64,000 nucleotides of DNA from Candidatus Cohnella colombiensis (lineage in GTDB: Bacteria > Bacillota > Bacilli > Paenibacillales > Paenibacillaceae): positions 1,674,001 through 1,738,000 of the forward strand of contig CP119317.1 of NCBI GenBank assembly GCA_029203125.1, read 5' to 3'. A model generated the notes under the pieces. It was given only the letters and a program-made list of their open reading frames with translations, did no database searches and was not told where the DNA came from. Position 1 is the stretch's first letter; the number at the start of each line of letters is the position of its first letter. Both the position numbers and the translations under genes were made by a program. Below are positions 8,435 through 16,425 of this stretch, in pieces.

Positions 8435-9657
8435 GCGGGTTGAACAAAAAAAAATGGGATTTGGCTGCATTAGCCTCAATCCCACTAATTATGACACTTG
8501 CGAATTCGATGATTATTCCGATTCTCCCGTTGCTGCAAAAGCAGTTGAATATCGCTGCATGGCAATCAAGCTTAATTATTACGGTATACGCTGCAATATC
8601 TATTATATTGATTCCAATCGCGGGATATTTGTCCGATCGATATGGGCGAAAGAAAATCATAATTATCGGATTGACGATTGTAACTGTCGGCGGAGCTATA
8701 TCGGGTTTAGCAGGTTGGTTACTTAAAGATCATGTATATCTGATCATATTATTTGGTCGATTTATTCAAGGCATCGGGTCAGCCGGTGCCTTCCCTATTG
8801 TCATCCCTTTCGTCGGGGATATGTTTAACAGCGATGAGCAGGTGAGCGAAGGGCTGGGTAAGGTTGAAACTGCTAATACATTTGGCAAGGTGTTGAGTCC
8901 TGTATTAGGCTCAGCGCTTGCTTTAATTGCTTGGTATGTACCGCTAGTGACAATACCCATTATCTGTATCATCTCCATCGTCGCGGTCTGTTTTCTGGTG
9001 AAAACTCCGAAACCAGCGACACAAGATCAGAATAAGCAATCATTCAAAAACTTTGTCAAATCAGTCAAAAGCTTATTGATCGAGCAGGGAAGATGGATCT
9101 ATGCGATTTTCGTTTCGGGTTGTCTTGTGATGTTTATTTTGTTTGGATTTTTGTTTTATTTGTCGAGTACACTGGAAGATAAATATCACTTTGAAGGTGT
9201 AATTAAAGGGCTACTCTTAGCGATTCCTTTATCTGCAATATGCTTAGCTTCATATGTGACAGGAAAAACAATTGGCAAAAAAAAGTCGCGGATGAAATGG
9301 TGCTTAGTAATAGGGAGTAGTCTGCTTACAGGATCTATGGTCATGAGTGCTTTCATCCATTCAACGAGTATTACTTGGCTGATCATCATCTTGGTGGTCG
9401 GAGGAGCAGGCATTGGTTTAATGCTGCCTTCGCTGGACTCTTTAATTACGGAAGGAATCGAGAAAGAAAAACGGGGGACGATTACCTCTCTATATAGTAG
9501 TATGAGGCTGATTGGTGTTGCGCTGGGTCCGTTAATCACTTCGATTATCCTTACAAAACAAGCTTGGCTGTTTGGAATTTTTGCCCTGTGCGGGATCGTT
9601 TGCTGTACCGTTTCATTAATAGCAATTAAACCTGAATCATCCGCTAAGTCCGAGTGA
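8431..9657 (+). CDS. MFS drug transporter (DHA1-like)
   Basis: A 408-residue major facilitator with 12 predicted membrane segments. Loop 2-3 carries motif A as GYLSDRYGRKK. The fourth helix region FGRFIQGIGSAGAFP resembles DHA1 proton-driven drug exporters of Bacilli. The GTG at 8431 is used here; the in-frame TTG at 8440 is an alternative start. A 15-bp tandem duplication covers the start region. The gene follows msrAB by 84 bases and may share its transcript. Substrate unknown; efflux of a small lipophilic compound is the family expectation. Confidence 0.8.
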   Translation: MSGLNKKKWDLAALASIPLIMTLANSMIIPILPLLQKQLNIAAWQSSLIITVYAAISIILIPIAGYLSDRYGRKKIIIIGLTIVTVGGAISGLAGWLLKDHVYLIILFGRFIQGIGSAGAFPIVIPFVGDMFNSDEQVSEGLGKVETANTFGKVLSPVLGSALALIAWYVPLVTIPIICIISIVAVCFLVKTPKPATQDQNKQSFKNFVKSVKSLLIEQGRWIYAIFVSGCLVMFILFGFLFYLSSTLEDKYHFEGVIKGLLLAIPLSAICLASYVTGKTIGKKKSRMKWCLVIGSSLLTGSMVMSAFIHSTSITWLIIILVVGGAGIGLMLPSLDSLITEGIEKEKRGTITSLYSSMRLIGVALGPLITSIILTKQAWLFGIFALCGIVCCTVSLIAIKPESSAKSE

Positions 9658-9667
9658 ACCTATTTGC

Positions 9668-9697
9668 TTGATTATATTTATCAAGATGAGTTATAAT
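9668..9697 (+). promoter_or_regulatory. Sigma-A-type promoter of ppaC
   Basis: TTGATT (9668-9673) and TATAAT (9692-9697) are separated by 18 bp, 35 bases before the ppaC start and its AAGGAG site. Confidence 0.65.
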
Positions 9698-9731
9698 TTT
9701 TATAAAATACCGTACTTTTAAGGAGCTTACA

Positions 9732-10664
9732 ATGAGTAAAATTTTAGTTTTCGGACACAAAAATCCAGATACAGACACAATCTGTTCTGCAATCGCTTAT
9801 GCTGAGTTGAAGAAGAAGTTGGGTGTGGACGCTGAAGCTGTTCGCCTTGGAGCAGTAAGCGGTGAAACGCAATTTGCGCTTGATAAGTTTGGTGTACAAG
9901 CACCTCGACAAGTAGAGACAGTCGCCAATGAAGTGAAAGATGTTATTCTAGTTGACCATAACGAACGTCAACAGAGTGCTTCCGATATCGATCAAGTCCG
10001 TGTTGTTGAAGTGATTGACCATCACCGGATTGCTAACTTTGAAACTAGCGGGCCTCTATACTATCGTGCTGAGCCTGTTGGTTGCACAGCGACAATTCTT
10101 AACAAACTATACAAAGAAAATGGCGTTGCGATCCCTAAAGACATCGCTGGCTTGATGCTTTCTGCAATTATTTCTGACTCCTTACTATTCAAGTCCCCAA
10201 CTTGTACTGCTGAAGATGTTGCAGCAGCACGTGAGCTAGCTGGAATTGCAGGCGTAGATGCGGACAGCTACGGTCTAGATATGCTTAAAGCAGGTGCTGA
10301 CTTAAGCGATAAGTCGATTGCACAACTGATTTCACTTGATTCTAAGGAATTCTCGATGGGTAGTGCAAAAGTAGAAATCGCTCAAGTGAATGCGGTTGAC
10401 ACGAACGATGTGCTTTCTCGCCAGGCTGAATTGGAAGCTGCATTGAACGATATTATTAGCACGAAGGGTCTTGACCTGTTCGTCTTCGTTGTTACAGACA
10501 TTCTTAACAACGATTCGATCGCAATTGCACTTGGTAAAGCTGCAGACGCAGTAGAGCAAGCTTATGGCGTTACGCTTTCCAACAACCAAGCATTGCTTAA
10601 AGGTGTCGTTTCGCGCAAATCTCAAATCGTACCTGTACTTACAGATATTCTCAACAAACGTTAA
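9732..10664 (+). CDS. ppaC: Manganese-dependent inorganic pyrophosphatase
   Basis: A 310-residue family II pyrophosphatase that hydrolyses PPi to two phosphates and so drives biosynthetic reactions. The DHH-family metal motifs are intact: [10 protein letters not shown] near the N-terminus, VDHNE, and the DHH motif in [10 protein letters not shown]. The C-terminal DHHA2 domain ends with [10 protein letters not shown], whose RK pair binds phosphate. Length matches the family. It has its own promoter and terminator, so it is monocistronic. Codon use is biased as in a highly expressed gene. Confidence 0.96.
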   Translation: MSKILVFGHKNPDTDTICSAIAYAELKKKLGVDAEAVRLGAVSGETQFALDKFGVQAPRQVETVANEVKDVILVDHNERQQSASDIDQVRVVEVIDHHRIANFETSGPLYYRAEPVGCTATILNKLYKENGVAIPKDIAGLMLSAIISDSLLFKSPTCTAEDVAAARELAGIAGVDADSYGLDMLKAGADLSDKSIAQLISLDSKEFSMGSAKVEIAQVNAVDTNDVLSRQAELEAALNDIISTKGLDLFVFVVTDILNNDSIAIALGKAADAVEQAYGVTLSNNQALLKGVVSRKSQIVPVLTDILNKR

Positions 10665-10679
10665 TCTTCTATCGACTAG

Positions 10680-10712
10680 AGAGTCTGCGATTTTCGCAGG
10701 CTCTTTCTTTTT
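10680..10712 (+). terminator. Terminator of ppaC
   Basis: AGAGTCTGCG (10680-10689) pairs with CGCAGGCTCT (10695-10704) with one G-T pair and is followed by a T-rich run. Confidence 0.85.
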
Positions 10713-10776
10713 GTCCTCATCGTTCGTTATAATCAATGTATTCTTAATAACAAGATAAACGATAGGAGAAAGTGCT

Positions 10777-11655
10777 TTGAAACATTTTAAAAAGTTCTAT
10801 GTCGAAATAACGAGCGTGTGCAACTTGTCCTGTACGTTCTGTCCACCAACAGAGCGTAAAGCCAATTTTATTAAAATAGACGATTTCATTAACACCCTGA
10901 ATCAGATTAAGCCTCATACTGACCATATCTACTTTCACGTAAAGGGCGAGCCATTGTTGCACCCGAAAATTGATGAGTTGCTTGATCTTAGCCATGAGCG
11001 CGGATTCAAAGTGAATTTGACGACCAATGGCACATTGCTACATAAGGCCAAAGACAAAATATTAGGAAAACCTGCGTTGCGCCAAATTAATTTTTCTTTA
11101 CATAGCTTTGATGGACATCCAGGTTCTTCAGATAAAGAGGGTTATGTGAAAAGTGTGCTCTCATTCGCAAAGGAAGCAGTTGCACAATCCAATATCATTA
11201 TTTCGTTCCGTCTATGGAACTTAACCGAAGATAACGAAACGAATGTACAGACTAACCGCAATCGTGAAATATTAGGGTTTATCGAGGACGCATTCGGGCT
11301 AGATTATCGGATTGAAGACAAGTTCGTTCGTGGAGGCGGCATAAAAATTGCGGATCGCATCTATTTGAATCATGAACATGAGTTTAAATGGCCCGATTTA
11401 CATGAGCAGGAGGATGAGGGTAAAGGCTTCTGTCATGCGCTTCGTAATCAGGCAGGCATTCTTGTCGATGGAACAGTCATTCCCTGTTGCTTAGATGGAG
11501 AAGGTGTCATTAATTTGGGCAATATTAAGGACAAACCGTTTTCAGAAATAATTGAAGATGAACGTGCTACGCGATTGTACGAAGGGTTTTCCAGAAGAGA
11601 AGTCGTCGAAGAGCTTTGCCGTAAGTGTGGTTACCGTCAGCGGTTCAGTATATAG
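10777..11655 (+). CDS. Radical SAM protein with SPASM-like C-terminus
   Basis: A 292-residue radical SAM enzyme. The [4Fe-4S] cluster motif CNLSCTFC (Cys15, 19, 22) is at the N-terminus, followed by the SAM-binding region FHVKGEPLLHP and LTTNGTLL. The C-terminal third has a Cys set (GFCHALRN, VIPCCLDGEG, ELCRKCGYR) typical of SPASM/twitch auxiliary-cluster domains. The start is TTG, with GGAG before it. The DUF445 gene follows after 15 bases. No precursor peptide or RiPP transporter is nearby, so a peptide-modifying role is not supported by context; the reaction is unknown. Confidence 0.8.
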   Translation: MKHFKKFYVEITSVCNLSCTFCPPTERKANFIKIDDFINTLNQIKPHTDHIYFHVKGEPLLHPKIDELLDLSHERGFKVNLTTNGTLLHKAKDKILGKPALRQINFSLHSFDGHPGSSDKEGYVKSVLSFAKEAVAQSNIIISFRLWNLTEDNETNVQTNRNREILGFIEDAFGLDYRIEDKFVRGGGIKIADRIYLNHEHEFKWPDLHEQEDEGKGFCHALRNQAGILVDGTVIPCCLDGEGVINLGNIKDKPFSEIIEDERATRLYEGFSRREVVEELCRKCGYRQRFSI

Positions 11656-11670
11656 AAGAGGAGGACGATC

Positions 11671-12909
11671 ATGAGCTCCAGATATATTGCGGGAATTTCG
11701 TTAGCGCTCATGGCTGCGGGATTTATCGTTACGCTATTTTTGCCGGACTATACTTGGATTATCTTGTTAAGAGGCGGGTTTGAAGCTGGATTAGTCGGAG
11801 GATTAGCAGATTGGTTCGCGGTTACAGCGTTATTCCGTCACCCGATGGGAATACCGATTCCACATACTTCGTTATTATTGAAGAACAAAAATCGAATTGT
11901 GCAATCGTTAATTTCTGCAGTTGAAAATGAGCTGTTGAACAAAGAAAGCATTGAAGACAAGCTAAAGAAGATTAATATTTTCAACAGCGTCGCTCGGTGG
12001 CTAACAAAGCTACTTCGCAAACGTCATGTTCGTGAAAATATCGTTGCTTTCGCAATTGATGTCGTTCGTAAAATTCCTTTGCAGGAAGTAGTGAGTCCAC
12101 TTCAGAAAGGGATGGAAGGATTCACTCGTCAAATCGATCTTAAACCGGTGGCAGACACTCTCTTAACGAAGGCTATGGAGCATCGACTGGATGATCAAGC
12201 ATTAGACTTCGTACTGGATAAAGCTTCTCATTGGATCGCTAAGCCAGAAACAGCTTATCAGCTTGGCAAGCTAGCGAGTGAGAAGCTAAACGCTGTGAAT
12301 GTGAAAGGATTTATGGGATTTGCAGTGCAGGCGATCTCTGGATTTATGAGTGAGGACAAGCTAGGCGCAATTTTGCAGGGGATGCTTACGTCTGCCATTC
12401 GTGATCTTAGTGCGCCTGATAATGAATATCGCGCAATGGTCATTAAGGAATTGCGGATTCAGTTGTTTCAGTTGGCGAGCGATGATGATAAGTTAATGGT
12501 CATCAACGAAAAGCTTGCTGATTATCTGATCAGCAAAGAAGGGGAGCAGTTCCTGCATTCCCAACTAGACAATGTACGTTCATTAATGATTTCTAAACTA
12601 GATGCTGCAAAAGAAAACGGCGCTAAAGCTGTTTTTCGAGCTTTTCGCGCCATTGTACGTATGTTGAACAAAGATTCGGAAACGATTCAAAGCTGGGAAG
12701 AGCAGCTATCATCAGCGATTATAGGAATTGTAGAAACGAACCATCATCGCATCGGGCAATTAATACAAGAAAATGTAGATCGGATGGACGATCAGACGCT
12801 CGTAACGATGCTGGAAGAGAAAATTGGCAAAGATTTGCAATGGATTCGTGTCAATGGCGCACTTTGTGGCTTTATGGTCGGGATTGTTTTATCCGTCATT
12901 CAACTCTAA
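11671..12909 (+). CDS. DUF445 family membrane protein
   Basis: A 412-residue protein of the DUF445 family. An N-terminal membrane hairpin (about residues 5-50) includes the conserved block GGLADWFAVTALFRHPMG. A long helical cytosolic part follows, with a final membrane segment (about 392-411). ATG 11671 follows AGAGGAGG. The function of the family is not established. It is probably co-transcribed with the radical SAM gene. Its stop overlaps by four bases the stop of the convergent cadA gene, so no terminator fits between them. Confidence 0.8.
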   Translation: MSSRYIAGISLALMAAGFIVTLFLPDYTWIILLRGGFEAGLVGGLADWFAVTALFRHPMGIPIPHTSLLLKNKNRIVQSLISAVENELLNKESIEDKLKKINIFNSVARWLTKLLRKRHVRENIVAFAIDVVRKIPLQEVVSPLQKGMEGFTRQIDLKPVADTLLTKAMEHRLDDQALDFVLDKASHWIAKPETAYQLGKLASEKLNAVNVKGFMGFAVQAISGFMSEDKLGAILQGMLTSAIRDLSAPDNEYRAMVIKELRIQLFQLASDDDKLMVINEKLADYLISKEGEQFLHSQLDNVRSLMISKLDAAKENGAKAVFRAFRAIVRMLNKDSETIQSWEEQLSSAIIGIVETNHHRIGQLIQENVDRMDDQTLVTMLEEKIGKDLQWIRVNGALCGFMVGIVLSVIQL

Positions 12910-14846
12910 TCTTGCTTGGAACGTTGAAGCAAGATCGTTAAACTAACGAGGGTGACGAAGATCGTCGCTCCCATATCCGATAAGATTGCGACCCACAACG
13001 TAAGCATACCAGGGATCGTCAGCAACAGTGCAATCAGCTTTAACCCGAGGGCCACACCAATATTGAAGCGAATGATGCGATTCACGCGTCTTGCAATATG
13101 GATCGCATCAGGAAGCTTACCCAGATGATCTTGCATCAGCACAATATCCGCAGTTTCAATCGCACTGTCAGTTCCTTTACCCATTGCAATGCCCAGTTGA
13201 GCGGAGGCGAGCGCAGGTGCATCGTTAATGCCGTCTCCAATCATCCCTACAATGCCTTCCTGCGATAACGTTTTTACTTTCGTCACTTTATCTTCAGGCA
13301 ACAATCCGCCATACGCTTCAGAAATTCCTAAAGCCCCAGCTACTTTATCGACCGTCCGTTGGTGATCCCCAGATAACATGACCGTCCGCTGAATACCGTT
13401 CTTTCGAAGAGAAGAAAGCACAGCCTCGCTTTCATCGCGAATCTCATCCGCCAAGCCGAATATCCCGAGTACACGAGTGTCGTCAGCAAGCAATACAAGT
13501 GACAATGAAGCCTGTTTCATTTGCTCGATATGAGCGCTTATTTCATGGGATAGCTCAAGGTGTGAGACACTTCGTTCATTCCCAAGCCAATAACGCACAC
13601 CTTCATAAGTTGCCGTAACACCGCGTCCAGCGATCGCTTGTACGCTCTCAGCCTCAGCAGCTAGGATCGAGACACCTGCCTGTTGCACATGCTTTACGAT
13701 CGCTTTAGCTAAGGGGTGAGTGGAGCCACTTTCAATCGCTCCTACTACTGCGTAAAAACGATCAGCATCGTACACTTTCTCTTGTTCCACATAAGGCGTG
13801 CCTTTAGTTAATGTACCCGTCTTATCGAATGCGAGCGTATTGAGCTTACCAAGCTGTTCAAGGTGAACGCCGCCTTTAATGAGAATCCCATTACGAGCGT
13901 TGCGCGTTATCCCCGAAATAATTGCGATAGGCGAAGAGAGGATGAGCGCACACGGACAACCGACAATTAATACAGCTAACCCTTGATAAAGCCACTCATT
14001 CCAGTTGCCACCAAGCACAAGTGGAGGGAGAAGCGTAACGATTATTGCGACGATAATAATTGCAGGTGTGTAATACTTAGCGAATCGATTGATGAATAGC
14101 TCTGTCGGTGTCTTCGCAGCTTGCGCTTGCTGTACAAGCTGTAAGATTTTCGCTAGAGAGGAGTCTTTATACGCTTTATCGATGCGAATATGCAGAACGC
14201 CCTCATTATTCAAGCTTCCGCCAAATACGGTTTGCTCAGCTGTCTTTTCTACGGATAGAGCTTCACCCGTTATTGCCGCTTCGTTCACTGAGCTCGTTCC
14301 AGCAATAATTGTCCCATCTGATGGAATTTTCTCTCCAGGCTTCACAATAACGATGTCATTCACGTTAAGTTCACGAATGGGGACGACAAACTCTTTACCC
14401 TCAATGAGCTTAGTCGCTTGCTGCGGTGCAATTGCGAGCAACGATTCCATAGAACGACGTGCTTTTGCCATTCCAATTCCCTCGAGCAATTCGTTTAATC
14501 CGAACAGGATAGCGACTAACGTTGCTTCTTTCCATTCCCCGATCGCAACTGCACCAATGAGTGCAATCGTCATTAACGTGTCAATATTAAATCTAAACCG
14601 AATCAAGTTGTTTATTCCTCGTAAGAAGGTCGTATATCCGCTGATTACTGTAGAGAAGATATAGAGGATGATCGATACCGTTGACGTCAGTGAAGATTCA
14701 AAAATAATGACAGTTAAATAGATAATAAAAGATATAGCTAAAATCCCGATCATTCGATTATTGGTGCTGTGATTGTGATCATGACTGTGATCATGACTGT
14801 GATTGTGATCATGTTCGTCATGGTGATGTGCGTGCTCATTACGCAT
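12906..14846 (-). CDS. cadA: Heavy-metal P1B-type ATPase (Cd/Zn/Co exporter)
   Basis: A 646-residue metal-transporting ATPase. A His/Asp-rich N-terminus (residues 5-27, repeated HDH/HNH) replaces the usual ferredoxin-like metal-binding domain and is seen in Zn/Cd exporters. Core motifs are present: TGEALSVEK (actuator), CPCALILS in the sixth membrane segment, DKTGTLTKG with the phosphorylated Asp, and GDGINDAPAL. The ATG at 14846 is chosen because GAGGTGG precedes it; an in-frame ATG at 14882 lies inside operator O1 and lacks a ribosome site. It is divergent from the ArsR-family gene that probably represses it. The cadA subgroup is inferred from motifs and neighbour. Confidence 0.9.
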   Translation of the reverse strand: MRNEHAHHHDEHDHNHSHDHSHDHNHSTNNRMIGILAISFIIYLTVIIFESSLTSTVSIILYIFSTVISGYTTFLRGINNLIRFRFNIDTLMTIALIGAVAIGEWKEATLVAILFGLNELLEGIGMAKARRSMESLLAIAPQQATKLIEGKEFVVPIRELNVNDIVIVKPGEKIPSDGTIIAGTSSVNEAAITGEALSVEKTAEQTVFGGSLNNEGVLHIRIDKAYKDSSLAKILQLVQQAQAAKTPTELFINRFAKYYTPAIIIVAIIVTLLPPLVLGGNWNEWLYQGLAVLIVGCPCALILSSPIAIISGITRNARNGILIKGGVHLEQLGKLNTLAFDKTGTLTKGTPYVEQEKVYDADRFYAVVGAIESGSTHPLAKAIVKHVQQAGVSILAAEAESVQAIAGRGVTATYEGVRYWLGNERSVSHLELSHEISAHIEQMKQASLSLVLLADDTRVLGIFGLADEIRDESEAVLSSLRKNGIQRTVMLSGDHQRTVDKVAGALGISEAYGGLLPEDKVTKVKTLSQEGIVGMIGDGINDAPALASAQLGIAMGKGTDSAIETADIVLMQDHLGKLPDAIHIARRVNRIIRFNIGVALGLKLIALLLTIPGMLTLWVAILSDMGATIFVTLVSLTILLQRSKQD

Positions 14847-14863
14847 GATGTCCACCTCTTTGT

Positions 14864-14885
14864 CATATGAGTATCTATTCATATG
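14864..14885. promoter_or_regulatory. ArsR/SmtB-type operator O1 at the cadA promoter
   Basis: A 22-bp imperfect dyad with outer halves CATATGA and TCATATG overlaps the -10 of the cadA promoter (TAACAT on the minus strand, 14883-14888, 17 bp from TTGACA at 14906-14911). Binding here would block cadA transcription. Confidence 0.65.
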
Positions 14886-14915
14886 TTATGCCACATATTA
14901 GGGGATGTCAATAAT

Positions 14916-14935
14916 ATATGAACAATTATTCATAT
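14916..14935. promoter_or_regulatory. ArsR/SmtB-type operator O2
   Basis: ATATGAACAATTATTCATAT is a 20-bp dyad with one mismatched pair. It resembles the 12-2-12 sites of CzrA/SmtB-type repressors. It lies next to the -35 of cadA and upstream of the TATAAT (14970-14975) before the regulator gene, so one repressor could control both directions. Confidence 0.65.
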
Positions 14936-15005
14936 GTTCATTAACCTTTTCGTTTATGAATCAGCTTGCTATAATAGATCAATGTAATCAAATAGGGGGG
15001 GTGGG

Positions 15006-15383
15006 ATGAATATGGAGGTCTTTTCGACTACCGATCAATGCGAAGAACCCTGTGCGGGGACTGAAATCGATCTCATCACGGTGAAAAAAGAAATGGTGGA
15101 TGAAACAACTGCGAGTGATTTAGCGGAGTTATTCAAAGCGCTGAGTGATCCAACACGTGTGAAGATTATAGGTGCACTGTTACTCAGTGAGCTGTGTGTA
15201 CATGATCTATCCGTAATATTGGAGATGGGGCAATCGGCAACATCTCATCAATTGCGTTATTTACGGAATTTAAGAATTGTTAAGCGACGTAAGGAAGGGA
15301 AGACCGCCTTTTATTCCCTCGACGATTCTCATATTGAACTGATATTCACGTTAACGCTTCAACATCTCAAACACGGACAATAA
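15006..15383 (+). CDS. ArsR/SmtB family metal-responsive repressor
   Basis: A 125-residue winged-helix repressor. The HTH core is about residues 38-100 (LFKALSDPTRVKIIGALL, then ATSHQLRYLRNLRIVKRRKEG). Two possible metal sites are visible: the CadC-like ELCVHDL with N-terminal Cys (CEEPC), and a CzrA-like C-terminal helix with DDSHIELI and LQHLKH (alpha-5 Asp/His ligands). Having parts of both classes leaves the sensed metal (Zn, Cd, Pb or Co) open. GGGGGGGTGGG precedes the ATG. The divergent cadA and shared dyads support its role as the repressor of that exporter. Confidence 0.88.
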   Translation: MNMEVFSTTDQCEEPCAGTEIDLITVKKEMVDETTASDLAELFKALSDPTRVKIIGALLLSELCVHDLSVILEMGQSATSHQLRYLRNLRIVKRRKEGKTAFYSLDDSHIELIFTLTLQHLKHGQ

Positions 15384-15406
15384 TCGATTGGAAAGGAGTG
15401 AACGGA

Positions 15407-16396
15407 TTGACGAATACCATTATCCGAAAAGCGCAAATGAGCGACCTTCCGGACATTGTTAAGCTTGCGAAAGAGAACAATCTCGATCGTATATCGACAG
15501 CAAGTCAACAAAAAGGATTTCTAGTTTCTAATTTTTCAATGGAACAATATGAACAATGCATACAACAAAACGAGTTATTTTTTGTGATTGAGGTTGCACA
15601 GGTTGTGAGAGGATTTCTGCTTGCATACCGTAAACATGAATTAGATTCGACGAGTCTCATATATCGAAAAATAATGAAGCATGCAAAAGACGACTTTACG
15701 CTCATCAAGCAAATTTGTATCGAGCGGAATTCTCATCAACATGGATATGGGAGTCGATTATACGATTACATTATGCTGAACACGGAACATGATATTTATC
15801 TTGCTATTGTACTCGAACCGATCAATAAGGCTTCAATTAACTTTCACTTCAAACTCGGATTTAAGCAAATATCCACTTTTATCGGAGAAGATCAAAAGAA
15901 GCGGGGGATTAGTTACTGGAATAACCCGCAAAGTGTACCTACTTATGATCCGTCAATCATCTTGCAACAGTATGAAGTTGCTATGGAACTGTACAAGCAT
16001 GAAGATCAATTGAATTGGTCGAAGATCAATCACCTTTTATACGTTACAGGCGGTTTATTTGCAGTTGTGAGCTTCTTGTCTAATGTCATTAGTCCTGAAG
16101 ATACATTCTTTCTCTACTTTCTATCGGTAATTTCTGGTGTAGGCATATTAGCCTCATACATGTTCAATATAGCGATTTCGAATGGAGTCATCTACCTCCA
16201 GCGAAGGAAGCAGTCTGTTGTAGACATTGAAAAAATACTGGTTCATATGGGTGGCTACAAGGTTGTTTCGGTCAATTATGATCAATTGGAGAAGCACTAT
16301 AAGCGTTCTCCGACTACAAATGTAATGAAGATGATTCCGAAAGGGATCGGCATCATCTGGTGCTGCGTGCTTCTTGTGACACTAATGTATTATTGA
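15407..16396 (+). CDS. GNAT acetyltransferase fused to a membrane domain
   Basis: A 329-residue two-part protein. Residues 1 to about 165 are a GNAT acetyltransferase: TNTIIRKAQMSDLPDIVKLA at the start and QHGYGSRLYDYI as the acetyl-CoA pyrophosphate loop. After a linker, residues about 200-255 carry two membrane segments, then a basic cytosolic stretch with IEKILVHMGGYK, and a final membrane segment at the extreme C-terminus (IGIIWCCVLLVTLMYY). TTG 15407 is chosen because AAAGGAG (15392-15398) is spaced for it; the GTG at 15398 lies inside that site. I do not recognise the fusion. It sits 23 bases after the repressor gene and just before the ABC exporter. Confidence 0.65.
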   Translation: MTNTIIRKAQMSDLPDIVKLAKENNLDRISTASQQKGFLVSNFSMEQYEQCIQQNELFFVIEVAQVVRGFLLAYRKHELDSTSLIYRKIMKHAKDDFTLIKQICIERNSHQHGYGSRLYDYIMLNTEHDIYLAIVLEPINKASINFHFKLGFKQISTFIGEDQKKRGISYWNNPQSVPTYDPSIILQQYEVAMELYKHEDQLNWSKINHLLYVTGGLFAVVSFLSNVISPEDTFFLYFLSVISGVGILASYMFNIAISNGVIYLQRRKQSVVDIEKILVHMGGYKVVSVNYDQLEKHYKRSPTTNVMKMIPKGIGIIWCCVLLVTLMYY

Positions 16397-16425
16397 ATGC
16401 ACCTGCAAGAAGGAGTGGCTACATA

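Noticed and set aside
12908..12934. ATCTTGCTT/AAGCAAGAT stem at the cadA end, as a terminator for the DUF445 gene
   Set aside because: It lacks a T run and lies inside the cadA coding sequence.
14089..14664. A 191-codon open frame opposite cadA
   Set aside because: It lies wholly inside the well-supported ATPase gene on the other strand, with no ribosome site or family pattern.
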